Of a stretch of 64,000 nucleotides of DNA, positions 32,471 through 45,052 are shown in pieces. The translations under genes were made by a program, and so were the position numbers. Every line of letters starts with the position of its first letter. Within the stretch, counting starts at the first letter, position 1. The notes under the pieces are model-generated. The model was not told where the DNA came from, made no database searches, and was given only the letters and a program-made list of their open reading frames with translations. Origin of the DNA: Piper betle (lineage: Eukaryota; Streptophyta; Magnoliopsida; Piperales; Piperaceae); NCBI GenBank assembly GCA_033002965.1, contig JAURVB010000054.1, positions 1 through 64,000 on the forward strand, given 5' to 3'.

Positions 32471-34830
32471 TAAGGAAAATTTTCCATTTATATATGTATA
32501 TACATTTATTGAGATCCAATATAGTAGTGAGATTCAATATGTTTTATTTTGAGCTTAATCTTTAATTTTAAGTTATAAAAATGGTAATGCAATGATTGGC
32601 ATGAAAATATAAGATATTTCGTTAGAAAATAAAAATTTAGATAACACAGAAATGTAGAAGAAACTGGGTTCGACTTTTTGTAATCACATTAATTAATAGC
32701 ATTTTGAAAGTTATATTGGCAATAACCTTTTGGTATCAAATAAAATAAAAAAGCAGAAATATGAGTGGGAGAGTTAGAAAGAAAAGCACAAGGTGCCAGG
32801 AGGGTAAAAGCAAACGGTGCTAATGGGCAGATCGCTGTGATAATAAGAGCGACCTAACAAATATTCAATAATGCTCATACTTAATAAACATAAATTTAGA
32901 GCAATATAAATGTCATAATTCGATTTTAACGTCAGTAACGGAACCGCCGACGACATTGGTGATGGCAGAAAGAAGAAGAGAAGAAAGAATGTATGAGGCC
33001 GGCGGCCATGGCAGCCACCAGTTGAAGCTGCAACCTCTGTTCACTTCTGCTATGCACATGGAACAACTTCTCATATAGAAGATGGGATATATCTAGCTAG
33101 CTTAGGATGCCCAATTGGACTATTATATATATAATTAATTTGCAGTTCTAGCTACCATCCAATGTTCTTCAAAGTTTGATTAGATTGAATAATATGGGAA
33201 ACCATGTGGACTGTGAATACTATGGCATAGTCATGTACAGGGAGTCCAGCTAAGCCTAATCAAGATTAATAATGTGATGAAGGTATCAAAGCAGGTAACA
33301 GGCCTTATGTTGAATAAAAATGTAAACTCACAACTGACAATAAGGGTGTGTGATGGAGGTCTTATTATAGACGAATAAATATGTATAATAAGAACATGAT
33401 CTGATTAAGAAGTGTGCTTGGTGATAATGGATAAGAGAAGACCTTGGTCTCTAAGGACAAGACTAAGGATTCAATCACCCAATTATTCTTACCCATAACC
33501 AGCCGGGTTGGCAATGATCTGAGCCATATCAATCTCAGCTCGGTTCAATGTCGGACTCGGCTCCGTTCAACTTGGGCTTCACATAAATTTATCGGACTGT
33601 CATTATATTTTTATATAATTAACATTTATTATTACAAGCATATTTTTAAAAGTCGAGTAGTATGAAGAGGAAAATTAGCGGCAATAAATTCCCTTGCCAA
33701 ACTAAGCCCAAAAGCAAGTAAAAATTATTAAACCAAGCTCAGGCTCGGGCCGGTTCAAAAATGGACCAAGCCCGAGACGGCCAAAAGCTTGGTTCCTTGC
33801 CAACCCTACTAGGATGGAATAGAGCATGTGGCATATAACCTAAAATAATCAATGAAAACCCATAATTTTTTTGTTTGGCCCAACATTTTTTATTTAACCT
33901 TCATTACTTAGTTCCAGGAAAAAAATTACAAAAAATAAAACTTGCAGGTGGCTAGCACGGAAGCTTCAGAGAAACCAAACCTTGCGCAAGTTATTAGTTA
34001 ATTTTGTAACCTGGACATCGATAAATATAGCAGAACCCCAATTGACTAAAATTTCTAAAATCCAAGCTTCTTACATAAACCAATACATACACATCAAGAA
34101 AAACTTTTTTTCAACAATATTTTGGATCTCATTTCTCACTGATTTGATCAAACTAACCTTATGCTGTAAAATCACAAATGAGTAATCATTAGCTTGGATG
34201 AATCTCTACAGAACCTCTATACCATCAACTATGTTAATTATCATTTGGGATTGTTCTGTAACAATAAAAAAATACCATACCTAGACGAGTTGCACATTAA
34301 ATTTCAACTCAATCTTAATTATGTGGATCAGTCTTACCAACCAGTCATCAAAGGTTGAAGCATCACCAAAGTATGGACTTGTGAAGTGCTGCTCTATGTC
34401 TTCAACTGCTATTTGCTGCATGCCAATATAGTCCAAGAGATTTTACAGTTCGTCATCACTTCGTCGACGAGATTTTTAGCAGTTTCAACAAACCTGTAAG
34501 GTTGTAACTGCTAATAGATAGGTTTCTAATTTGTATTACAGATTTTATTCCACAATGTAACAGGTTTCACACATTGGAAAAAAAAGAACTCTATGAACCC
34601 ATACAATTCAGATTCATGAACAGTGCAATCAAATTTCTTGTAGTATTTGATTAGGGAAGGAGAATATTAGAAAAGATGAGAAGAAAGATACAAACTATGG
34701 CCACAAAAGATCAGGATTTTCTTCCAAAAATGGCTTACTAGGGTAAGTAGTACCCCTAGTCTACTTACTGGGTGTGGCTGGCCGATATTCAAATGCCAAC
34801 TGAGCTTGGTACCGGTCTTTTCCCTCACAC
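32471..34830. other. Intergenic DNA downstream of NOC2
   Basis: AT-rich spacer. It contains the MITE at 33499-33808. A minus-strand stretch near 34330-34420 reads open (VEDIEQHF, SPYFGDAST) but I do not recognise it, and it lies beyond the NOC2 stop. Confidence 0.45.
33499..33808. mobile_element. hAT-type MITE
   Basis: About 310 bp bounded by inverted repeats: GGGTTGGCAA at the left (33503-33512) and TTGCCAACCCTA at the right (about 33799-33810). The body has inverted GGCTCGG/CCGAGCC-type subterminal motifs ('ctcgggccgg', 'gactcggctccg'). Ends of the TAGGGTTGGCAA type are common in plant hAT MITEs. I could not find an intact 8-bp target duplication. Confidence 0.6.
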
Positions 34831-37800
34831 TTATGGTTGCTTGCCACTTTTCTCTGCAATAGCAAGGGAGCATATAGTTCTACAGGCATAATTTGGGGCA
34901 AATAAAGCTTAATGAGCCATTCAATTCTAACAGTTCAATAAAAAAATATTTTGATTGCATTATCAGGAAAAGAGCTAAAAAATATACCTACTTTTCTTGT
35001 TCAAAAGCATATTTTTGTCAACTGACTTTTGTAGTACACTGTCATAATATTGTGTAAAAGGAGCACCCTTGCCATTCTACTCCAACTGCAGCTCACCAAA
35101 TAATACAAGGGGAATCAGAGTTCATTCTTTGAAAATAATTATAAGAGAGGAGAAAATTGACCTGAAGAAAAGAATCAACCAATGCTTGATCTTTTGGTGA
35201 GAAGGCAATTTCCTCTCTTCTCTTATGCACAAACTCCAAATTTTTCTCAACCTGTGTAAAGTAGACTGACAATTAGCAAAAGAAACTAAAATCAAAATGT
35301 TGCAAGTTGTTCTGTATTCACCACTTCAAAACTTTTTGAGGTGACACTGAACATCCGAAAGAAAAAGACAATTCCACAGCTCTTTGGTTTAATTTCAAAA
35401 TAACATGTTTATTTGAAATGGTCAAACCATGGAAACAAAACAAACAGTAAACTCTAAAGATCAGATAGTCATCTGGTTAAAATGTATTAAAAAATGATGT
35501 TATATATGGAGGAAATAATAAACAGAAATCAGGATTATAGTATTACCATGCTAGACTATAATTGACCAGTTACAATAAATGCAAATACTAGCTTTCAGAA
35601 CATTAATTCTACTAAAAAGATACACCAGTCTCTGGCAACAAGGAAATAAAGTGCATTGCATACTTGTTATCAATGATATCTAGTGAAAATGCAAAATTCA
35701 CATGTTCATAAACATGGATCATACTCCATGCAAAGCCCGTACTTGCTCAATTAAACGCTTCACAATATGACGATGACTTTCAACTGTTGTCTTACTGTAA
35801 AATCTTTTCAACCGAATAAGAGGTATCACGGAGAGTTCAGGGAAAGTAATATGATAGCTCCATTGAGCAAAGTGTGCTGATAGGAGCTCAACTGCAGAGA
35901 TAATGCATTCTTGCTGGAAGTTTTGGGATTTCAGGAGATATTTAGGTACCGTTCATCAAAAGGAAAACAGAAGACTACTAAGCATTGTCAAATATTCATA
36001 TATGTGCACTTGAAGGAGACTCTTCTGCCACAAGAAAGTAAATGGCATTGGTCCATTTATTGAGTGTCAAACCTTTAACACAGACGAAAACTTTAAGTGT
36101 GAGGAAGGTCTTTCATCTGTTCTCTTGTCCCAACCATATTCAAGCGAAGAGAGAACCAAAGAAGCAACAGGAATGAAAACTCCACTTGAATGAGAAAGCT
36201 GATTAAGCATTCGCACGCATTTAAGCCTCAGAGGTAGATAGCGAGAACCAGTAAATAAGTGGACCATGCCATTTATGATCTGAATAACCAAGTATAGTAT
36301 AGATCGAAGGTCATGATCTTCAATATTCTTAGAAATAAATTTCACCCATAAATCAATGCAGTTTACATATTGCCAATCGTAGATGATCTTTAGAACATCC
36401 TGAATCCACCATAAGATATAAATAAACAAGTACACATCGAATAGTTTTGCACTATTACTAACATGAAAAAATGGTTAATGCTTGAAAAGAGAATATAAAA
36501 AACCTTTCTCTTTGTTTTAAGAGCAAGTTGTAAAGTTCGTGCTATTTTCTGAACAGAAGCAAGAGCTTTGTCAGATGATGCCTGGATATCTATTGAGTAA
36601 ATATCAGCAACACAATCCCCAAGAAATTGAATATGTTTTAGAGTTGTGGACTCCACAAACTTACAGTTAGCAATAAATGCCCTGTATAGTTTCATTAAGA
36701 TGGAGTCAAAACAGTCTTCTATCTCATATGCCACATCCCGAATTGCTAAAAATGCAGAAATTGACAGTGCCTCTCCTCCTGTGGCCCACAAGTGAACAGA
36801 AACCTGCATGGAACAAGCAGAGATAAAATAATACAACTCCAGCATAAAGAACTAGTAGATGATCAAGGACAGGGTCTCTTCAAAGCAAAGCCCCTCCTAT
36901 GATCGAGACCAGCATATAGGATGAAATGATAGCTTCAGTAAATTACTCATTTTTAGACCAATTGGCACAATGCGGAAATCAAGCAATTCATGGCAGAAGT
37001 CTATTTCGACCACTATGCCTTACTAGAAGTCTAGTACACAGGCCTTCACAAGTAATAAGTAGCCCTAAATGAAAACATTAAGATATAATAACGCCATCAT
37101 ATAGCACATAACACACGGAGTGACAACCTGTTAAGGCTTTGGCAGATAAAATAAACAGGGAACAATCACTTGGGCTGATAGGTCTAGCTGATGCCCGGTA
37201 AGAGTTCAATATCAATGAGTCTTACCTTAATGTGGGCCACTCAATATAAATTTGTAGATAGTAGAGAAAGACCAATTTATCATTAAGGCAGAGGATTACA
37301 ATTGGTATATTTAGGCTTTGGTCAAATAGTTGCTGGCTTCTGGATGTGAATTCACAAAAAATATTATACAGAAGCTTCTAAGTGATCATACTTCTAATAC
37401 CAACCACACAATTATATAGAAGATTTAGTTGAAATGAGGGCTAATGCTAATTTCATAAGTATCATTACGACATGACTAACAGTTACGAATAGAAGATTAC
37501 CCGGATAAATTTCCTCAGCACTGATGGGAAAGCAGCTAAAAATACAATAGAACTTCTGAGACGTGATAAGGTGAATTCAAGTATTTGACAATCCGTAGAT
37601 TGTTGCAACAAGCATACTGTGCTCCTTAAGTATGACTTCAATAGTGGCTTGACCGTGATCCACTTGGATGAAACTTTCATTTTCATCTCCAATATTGTTT
37701 CTTTCTTGCAAGAAGTCTCGACTCCTAACAACTTTCTAAATATACCATCTGATTCGCGAAGAACAAACATCAATAATTTACAAAGGTCCTTTTATTGAAT

Positions 37801-40800
37801 ATTCTCTGGCTTGCACTTTCTTGAACATCCTCTAACCCATAATGACAGGATGCTCTGTACCTATTTAGCAGATTACGATATGCTAGCATATCGTGTTTCT
37901 CCAGTAACAACTTGAACCAAGCATCAAGCAAGGAGTTCGTAATAACCTTGCAATCTTCAACATTGAAGGTAGTCTCTTTTACCAGTCCATGCTGATCATC
38001 AAACTCATCTTCCTCACCAGAAGACTGCAATTCAACACACGATGAGTAATATATCACATCACACCATAGGCTTAAGTTTGAGCCCAAGAACAAGTTTCTC
38101 ATGTCAAATAATTAGCACATGAAGATCAGTTTTTACTAGGATAATGCAACATAGCCACATTCCACCTCATTGAGAACTTGAAAGAGATTGAAAATCACTT
38201 ATGAGTAAGCGGTTCACAAAACACCCAATAATGGTGCATGTGCAGATATAAACTGCAGCCTGCCTGACTAATTTTTAATTTCATATTACATGATTTATGT
38301 TGACAAGACTAAATTTCCCGTGCTTTAATAGTGGAAATGAATGTAACTTACATATGCGTTGATTTGGAGCATGGTAAGCCGTGACCTATGTGCCTCCACG
38401 AATGTTGAAAAATTCTGGGCACATCATTAATGGTTAACAATAGATAAAATAAAATAAAATAAAAAATATTGACCATAAAGGTAAAAGATGTTGAAAGAGG
38501 AAATAGAAAACTGCAAAACCCAAGTTTTTTTCGTCTGGTAAATACATTATCATGGTTGAAATCACAGGAATTTTACCAAAAGCGATATCAGAAAAATCAT
38601 CTGCAAAGAGCTCCTAACGTACAGAGCCCAGCTCAGATGCCAAATTAATGGAGGACAAAAAGAAGACTATGGGTAGGAGGGAAAAGAAAACTTGACGATT
38701 TGGAGGAAGCGGAAGCCAGCATTCACATAGGATTTGCAATCCACACAGGATTAGAGTTATGTACACAGGCTTGAAACGGAACTCTATTTTTCATTCATCA
38801 AAAGTAATACAATGATCGAGAGGCCCATAACTGTAGGCACATGCATAAGAAACACAATTTTACATAAACAAGGAACAAAACAAAATAACACTTAAAACTA
38901 TGAAAATGGCAAACAAATCCACATATTCCCAATTACTAATAATCTAACAAAACTAAAGTTGTTGCCATTTTTCCTCCAGCAGTTACTCTATATTTGACAG
39001 ACATTTGATAGTTTGTCATAAAGGAATCCATATTCGGTCATCAGAAATACTAGTTGAATGATTGTGAGAAGAATCACAGTCTTGAAATTTCTCTACAACT
39101 ACAACAGTAATATTCACAAGAACAAATATCAGAATATTCAATAAATAAATAATAAGAATACATTCTGGAATTGAATAAGTGTATAGTTAGCAGTCACGTA
39201 AAGAAAAACTTAAGACACTCAATTTGTAAGAAAAGGAAACGTATTGATTAAGGTAAGGACTTGTTCAAGCTTTTCATCAATGTGTGCCACCTACACACAT
39301 CAATGATTCATCAGATAGACCAATATATTCCAATGAAAACCACTTTTACCTTTTTCTTCAATTTTTCCTGTTTCTTTTTCAGATTCTCTAGTTTCAAGTG
39401 AGTCTCCATATTGGAAACCAATAGACTATCCGTGCTGCCAACCTCTCCTAAAAGACAAGATGAAAATCTACCAGTGAAATTATTAATATCACAAAACAAA
39501 CAATTCGAATTTGGGAATCTGATGAACCCCACCTTCAGAAGTATGCTCGTCATCACTGCCAGCTAGAAAAGTATATTCTAATTCCTGATAATCAAATGTT
39601 AAAATTGTTTTAAAAAATCTTATTGTCAATAACTTGGATGAAATGTGATGAAGCCTGTCAAGTTCGAACCTCAGAAAGGTATCCATCACTTTCAGACAGA
39701 TCATCAATTGACATGTCATCATCTTCACCAACCAAAATATCTAGAGAAATGTCATCAGCTCCTTTTATGGCATTGCCCTTCATATTCACTAAAAGGCATG
39801 ACAAAAGCAAGTAAAGACCAGTCATGTTCACATGGCTAAAAAATTTTGCACCCAGGTATTTCCAGCACTGAGAACAAAGAATTCAGATATACTGCATAAA
39901 CTCTAGTAATTAAAGGTGGACTAAAGCAATATCATAAACCTAATAGAATTTCAAATCTTTTGATTTATGATTCCTCTCTCTCTCACAAAGAGAACCATGA
40001 AAAGATTGCAACATTATTGTTCCACTTCGTTTGATTTATGCTTCCTCTCTCTCTCACAAAGAGAGCCATGAAAAGATTGCAACATTATTGTTCCACTTTC
40101 CATTTCTTGTTTTTCTTTCATAGAATGAACACAACTATACAAGCTCTTAACAAACACGCATAGTATACAACTATATGTTTTTCTTCCAAAAGAGTTTCAC
40201 TGATTTTTACTGCGCGAACTCAGTGGTATTCTGATTTTATTCTTAAATATTTGTCTAGTTTTCTCCCACTTCCAACTAAAATCCTTACTTGAATTATTCA
40301 TATAATAACGATCTCAAAATCAATTATGCTTCCTCTCTCTCACACATAGAGAGCCATGAAAAGATTGCAACATTATTGTTCCACTTTCCATTTCTTGTTT
40401 TTCTTTCATAGAATGAACACAACTGTACAAGCTCTTAGCAAACACGTTCAGCATACAACTAAACATTTTTTTACTGATTTTCGCTATGAAAACTTGGTGG
40501 TATACTGATTTTATTCTAAAACATTTGTCTGGTTTTCTCCCATTTCCAACTAAAATCCTTTCTTGAATTATTCATATACTAATGATCTCAAAATAAGTCC
40601 TTCATATATATATATATATATATATATAAAATCCACAATAGGGAAAATATAAAACCAATGAAGTAGGATGAACATGAAAACATAAGGAGTAAAAAAACTC
40701 ATATTAGCTCACAGCAGCTAAAAGCTGATGAATCACAATTTTATATTTTTTATATTTTAGCTCATAAGGAGTTCTTACTTGGTGTTGGATTTAACCATTT

Positions 40801-41095
40801 CCGGCACCACATGACCTTCGAAAATGTCATTCTTTGACCCTACAAAGGCACATTTGGATGCAATCAAATTATACCAAGTACGTTGTGTTAATTGACTAAG
40901 CAAGCCAAGACACACACACACAGCACAATCACCCAATAGAAAAAAAAAACAATAATAGCTGTTGAGAGGGGTCTCACCAAAGACTCTTTTCCTCCTCCTA
41001 GAATCTTTCATAGACTTGAATTTCCGTCTCTGCCTTAGAACAGACTGCAGATTTTTCTGCGCAAACTTCCTGGCTTTCTTCCCTAACTTCCCCAT
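34831..41095 (-). pseudogene. NOC2: Nucleolar complex protein 2 (NOC2) gene, multiply damaged
   Basis: NOC2 is a HEAT-like nucleolar protein needed for assembly and export of 60S pre-ribosomes. Exons (minus): 41095-40978, 40839-40779, 39788-39670, 39584-39533, 39447-39350, 38414-38352, 38024-37501, 36803-36504, 36399-36073, 35949-35743, 35251-35162, 35085-34992, 34853-34831; about 690 codons, near family length. Landmarks: MGKLGKKARKFA at the start, an acidic stretch (DDDMSIDDLSESDGYLSE), HLWATGGEAL, LKHIQFLGDC, YLPLRLKCVRMLNQL, GVFIPVASL, HFAQWSYHI, and a Lys-rich end. Defects: a 1-nt deletion near 37771 splits the largest exon (VN/LLMFVLRES); TAG at 35077-35079 near the C-terminus; the acceptor before exon 35949 reads CG and not AG; exons 2 and 3 do not join in phase. 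Each could be an assembly error, but together they suggest a pseudogene. Confidence 0.85.
39960..40600. repeat. Tandem ~291-bp duplication inside NOC2 intron 2
   Basis: Two long units (about 40031-40321 and 40322-40600) each run from 'atgcttcctctctctc' through 'gccatgaaaagattgcaac', 'tagaatgaacacaact' and 'tcttgaattattcatat' to 'gatctcaaaat'. A third, 68-bp partial unit precedes them (39960-40027). A short (TA)n tract at 40604-40627 follows. Confidence 0.88.
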
Positions 41096-41631
41096 TATTA
41101 TTATTATTGCAGACTAATAATTGGAAGATTAGCTACTTCAAAACAATCTTTCTTCCAATCAACACGAAACTCTGAAAAAATAAATAAATAAAACGTAAAA
41201 AAGCAAGAGAAAATTCCATTCTACACAAATACAAATCAGTGCGTACGAATATGCATCTGACCACCACTTATCCGAACAAGAACGAAGATATATATCATCA
41301 CCACCCGGAATAGGGTATATAGCCAACGCTTTTTTTAGTATCATATCTCAGCACTTTATCGGTTCTATAGCATTTAGCAATACCACCTAAATAAATAAAA
41401 AATAAAAAAATAAAAATAAATCTCATGGTTTGCAATGTCGAGATAAAGCGTGCCTGCCTCGTCAGAACGGTGCCGATGGAGAACGCTGACTTGGTGGTGA
41501 CGGAGAAGAGGAGGGGAGAGTCGGTCGATGGTGGGCAGTGGCCGCGGACTAAGGCGGGAGGGCTCGGCTTACGATAGGGTTCATTATTTTATTTGTTTAC
41601 TTTCAACATTTGTTTTATATATATAATCCGT
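41096..41631. other. 5' flank of NOC2
   Basis: Contains a (TTA)n run just upstream of the NOC2 start. Further out, at 41430-41575, is a GC-richer patch that may be the old leader or promoter. No separate gene supported. Confidence 0.45.
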
Positions 41632-42070
41632 CTATGATGCGCTGCATGGTTTTGCATGGCACCATGAGCCGCCACCAACCTTGTGATGGACCATCCTACC
41701 CGCCTGACCCGCTGGACCCACCCTCCCGCCTACGACCGCCCCGCCTCTCCCGGCCGCTATTGTCCTGCCCACCGCGCCACCGTCCGCTACCGTGGCGCAC
41801 CCCCGCCTTCCGCCCCCAGCCAGGGCCCCCGTCCACCGTCCACCGCCCTCCTCCCCTAGCCTGGCCATCGCCCTCGCCGCCGCGGCTGCAACACCAACCC
41901 CCCCCCCCCTCCGCCACCGCCGATTCCCGCCCCCGCACTCCGCCATCACCCGATTCGGCGGCTCCTTGCCCCTACCAGCGGGTCCGACAGGTCCATCTCA
42001 GGGTTGGTGGGTGGATTGAACGAGAGCCGCCGGATGATTTAGCGGCTCTCGTTAATGCAGCGTACCATAG

Positions 42071-42072
<2 letters not shown>
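41632..42072. mobile_element. Non-coding TIR element Z (~440 bp)
   Basis: Left end 'ctatgatgcgctgcat' and right end 'atgcagcgtaccatag' are imperfect inverted repeats. A hairpin (cgagagccgc / gcggctctcg, 42021-42051) lies just inside the right end. The body is extremely C-rich; the long frames there are composition artefacts. The ends resemble those of the larger elements X and Y. It is followed directly by (TA)n at 42074-42106 and then by pararetroviral sequence. Confidence 0.6.

Positions 42073-42073
<1 letters not shown>

Positions 42074-42106
<33 letters not shown>
42074..42106. repeat. (TA)n microsatellite
   Basis: TA tract between element Z and the endogenous pararetrovirus. Confidence 0.95.
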
Positions 42107-42108
<2 letters not shown>

Positions 42109-42516
42109 GGTATCATTCCTTATAATGATTATACTTTTGGAAAACTTCATAATGAAATAGTTATGGAAGGTTTAAGTTTATGTAATGATTTATCTTTAAA
42201 ACAACAACTTAAAAATCAAAAGTTGTTAGGAAGAAAGGAATTAGGAGAGTTTTGTCAACAATTTGGAACTCAATTAACTCCATTTTTAAATACAAGACCC
42301 AAAAATACAAAATCTTTTAAACAACCTTTTAGAAACTTTAGAAGAAGAAAAACTACAAAACAAGATAAGGTAAAAAGAATTCCTAAAAAATCAAAACCTC
42401 AAGCTAGACAAAATCCTGTTAATACAGAAAAACGAAAATCTGTAGTTTGTTGGGATTGTGGACTAACTGGTCACACAAGAAACCAATGTAAACTCAGAAA
42501 AAGATTAAAGAATTAA
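42107..42516 (+). pseudogene. Pararetroviral capsid C-terminus with CCHC zinc knuckle
   Basis: Open from the edge of the (TA)n tract to TAA 42516. The N-terminal part of the capsid protein is missing. The middle is basic (Lys/Arg/Thr-rich, NFRRRKTTKQ) and the end has a CX2CX4HX4C knuckle, CWDCGLTGHTRNQC. Caulimovirid capsid proteins end in this way and use the knuckle to bind pregenomic RNA. The family frame continues one base away as KIKELKIPDEE, so a 1-nt change near 42495 separates it from the next part. Confidence 0.8.
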
Positions 42517-43045
42517 AAATTCCTGATGAAGAAAAAGAATCTCTTTTTTCTTTATTAGAAGAATTAAATACTTCTGAAACTTCTGATGAAGAAATTTTAG
42601 AAGTAGAAGAATCAGAATATTCATCTAGAAGTTCTTCTAGCTCTGAAGATGATTGTTCTTGTAATCCTATATATGATACTTGTAAAGCATTAAATAACCT
42701 TAGTATTAATATGATTACAGAACAAGAAACATTATTATTAGATCTTATTGATAATGTCATTGATAAAGATCAACGTAGAGAATTAATAGAAAAGGTTATT
42801 AGTTCTACAAAAAGTAATAAAAATAAATTAAAACCAAAGATGGAGGCTATAGTATATCCGGCTTACACTATGGAAGAAGTTTATAATAGACTTTATAAAG
42901 AAAAACCAGTAACCTTACAAGATTTAAAAGGTGAAATAAAGACGTTAAAAGGTGAAATACATCATCTTAAAAGAAGAATAGAAATATTAGAATTAGGAAA
43001 TGGAATACCAAGAAGATTCAGAAAAAGAAGAAGAAAATTTGAAAT
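42500..43045 (+). pseudogene. Pararetroviral polyprotein linker (acidic and coiled-coil)
   Basis: Frame open from about 42500 into 43052. First an acidic Ser/Glu stretch (EEILEVEESEYSSRSS), then a helical segment with heptad-like spacing (LKGEIKTLKGEIHHLKRRI) predicted to form a coiled coil. The frame changes again near 43000-43035, after which the protease region follows. No enzymatic motif. It joins capsid and protease in the polyprotein. Confidence 0.6.
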
Positions 43046-45052
43046 TATTTGAAGAATCAGAATTTCAAGTAGGTGAATCTTCTAATCCCCAAGAATATTT
43101 AAATGTTATTGAACAAACAATTTCTAGAAAATATATCTTAAGAATTAAGATTATTTTAGATAAAAGGTTTACTTTAGAAACCTTAGCATTAGTTGATACC
43201 GGTGCTGATAGAAATATAATTCGAGAAGGATTAATTCCTACTCGATTTTATAAGAAAACAACTCAGAAGTTGTCTACTGCTAATGATCAAAGATTAAAAA
43301 TCCAATATAAACTTCCTAATGCAACAGTTTGTATTAATAATACATGTTTATATTTAACTTTTATCTTAGTAAAAGATGCAGGCACAGAAGTAATCTTAGG
43401 CAATCCTTTTACTGCTTTAATTGAACCATTCAGTATAGATAATAAAGGAATTCATACTACGTTTAAAGGAAAGGAAATAACATTTGAATTGGAATATCCA
43501 GCTCATAAAACTATAATTTCTAAATTAAAGAGTCAATGTTTCCATAAAAGTAAACAAATTAATTTTTTAAAAGAAGAAGTTCAGAGTATAACTTTAGAAA
43601 AACAATTAGAATCTGAACCTATAAAAGAAAAAATGAATAATTTAAAATTATTATTTGAAAAGGATCTATGCAATGAATTACCCCATGCTTTTTGGAATCG
43701 TAAGAAACATGAAGTTTCTTTACCTTATGAAGAAACTTTTCATGAATCACAAATTCCTACAAAGGCAAGACCTATACAAATGAATAAGGAATTAGTTGAA
43801 TATTGTCATAAAGAAATTCAAACCTTACTAGATAACAATTTAATCCGTCCTAGTAAATCTCCATGGTCATGTTCAGCTTTTTATGTAAATAAACCCTCAG
43901 AAATTGAAAGAGGAGTTCCTAGAATGGTAATAAATTATAAACCATTAAATAAAGTTTTAAAATGGATTAGATATCCTATTCCAAATAAAAAAGATTTGCT
44001 TAAAAGATTATATAAAGCAAATATCTTTAGTAAGTTTGATTTAAAATCTGGGTTTTGGCAGATCCAAATAAAAGAGGAAGATCGTTATAAAACAGCGTTT
44101 AATGTCCCTTTTGGACAATATGAATGGAATGTAATGCCTTTTGGTCTTAAGAATGCTCCATCTGAATTCCAAAAGGTTATGAATGATATTTTCAATTCAT
44201 ATATGGAATATATTATAGTTTATATTGATGATGTCTTAATATATTCAGATTCTTTAGATCAACATTTTAAGCATCTGAATCATTTTTATCATGTTATTAA
44301 AACCCAAGGGTTAGTATTATCAAAGAAAAAATGAATTTATTTCTTTTAAAAACAAGATTTCTCGGGCATATGATAGAAAAAGGAAATATCTTTCCTATAC
44401 AAAGAGTTATAGAATTTTCAAATAAATTTCCAAATGAAATATTAGACAAAAATCAATTACAAAGATTTTTGGGAAGTTTAAATTATATCTCTGATTTCTA
44501 TCCAGACCTTGCCTCAGATTGTAAACTTCTATGGCAAAGATTAAGAAATAATCCTAAACCTTGGACTAGTGCTCATACACAGGCAGTTATCAATATAAAA
44601 AACAAAATTAAGTTTTTGCCCTGTTTAGTTATCGCTCATCCTACAGCCCTCAAAATTGTTGAAACAGATGCTTCTGATCAAGGATATGGGGGTATACTAA
44701 AACAAATGATTAACAATAAACCAATGATTATTCGTTATCATTCCGGTTTATGGAACCCAACCCAAGGTAAGTATTTTACTATCAAAAAGAAATGCTTAGT
44801 ATTGTCACTTGTATTTTAAAATTTCAAGACGACTTATTAAATCAGAAGTTTTTACTTCGTATTGATTGCAAAGCTGCTAAAGATATTCTTGAAAAAGATG
44901 TAGAAAATTTAGCTCATAAACATATCTTTGCTCGCTGGCAAACTCTTTTAGCTATCTTTGATTTTGATATCGAATTTATTAAAGGTACTCAGAATTCTCT
45001 TCCTGATTTTCTCACTCGCGAATTTTTGCAGGGGTATAGGCTCAATGGATAA
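43000..45052 (+). pseudogene. Pararetroviral protease, reverse transcriptase and RNase H
   Basis: The protease active site is LVDTGADRN (about 43190), with the supporting ILGNPF about 70 residues on. The reverse transcriptase starts with RPSKSPWSCSAFYVNK and continues with the finger/palm blocks (RMVINYKPLN, FDLKSGFWQI, MPFGLKNAP) and the catalytic YIDDVLIYS (about 44221). RNase H-like residues follow: ETDASDQGYGG, RIDCKAAKDI, and the end FIKGTQNSLPDFLTREF. Typical caulimovirid order. Frame breaks: at the A-run before 44334 (TGA) and near 44790 in another A-rich stretch. All catalytic motifs I can recognise are unaltered at residue level. The stop TAA is at 45050-45052. Confidence 0.88.

Noticed and set aside
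34667..34873. Minus-strand frame overlapping the NOC2 3' end
   Set aside because: Phase-correct splicing from the previous exon gives a short Lys-rich end with TAA at 34831; the longer frame is a shadow.
41610..42107. 165-codon proline-rich frame
   Set aside because: C-rich body of element Z running into a (TA)n tract.
42105..42118. Primer-site-like 'tggtatcattcc' in the pararetrovirus
   Set aside because: Matches initiator tRNA-Met complement only over the first part and lies inside the capsid frame.
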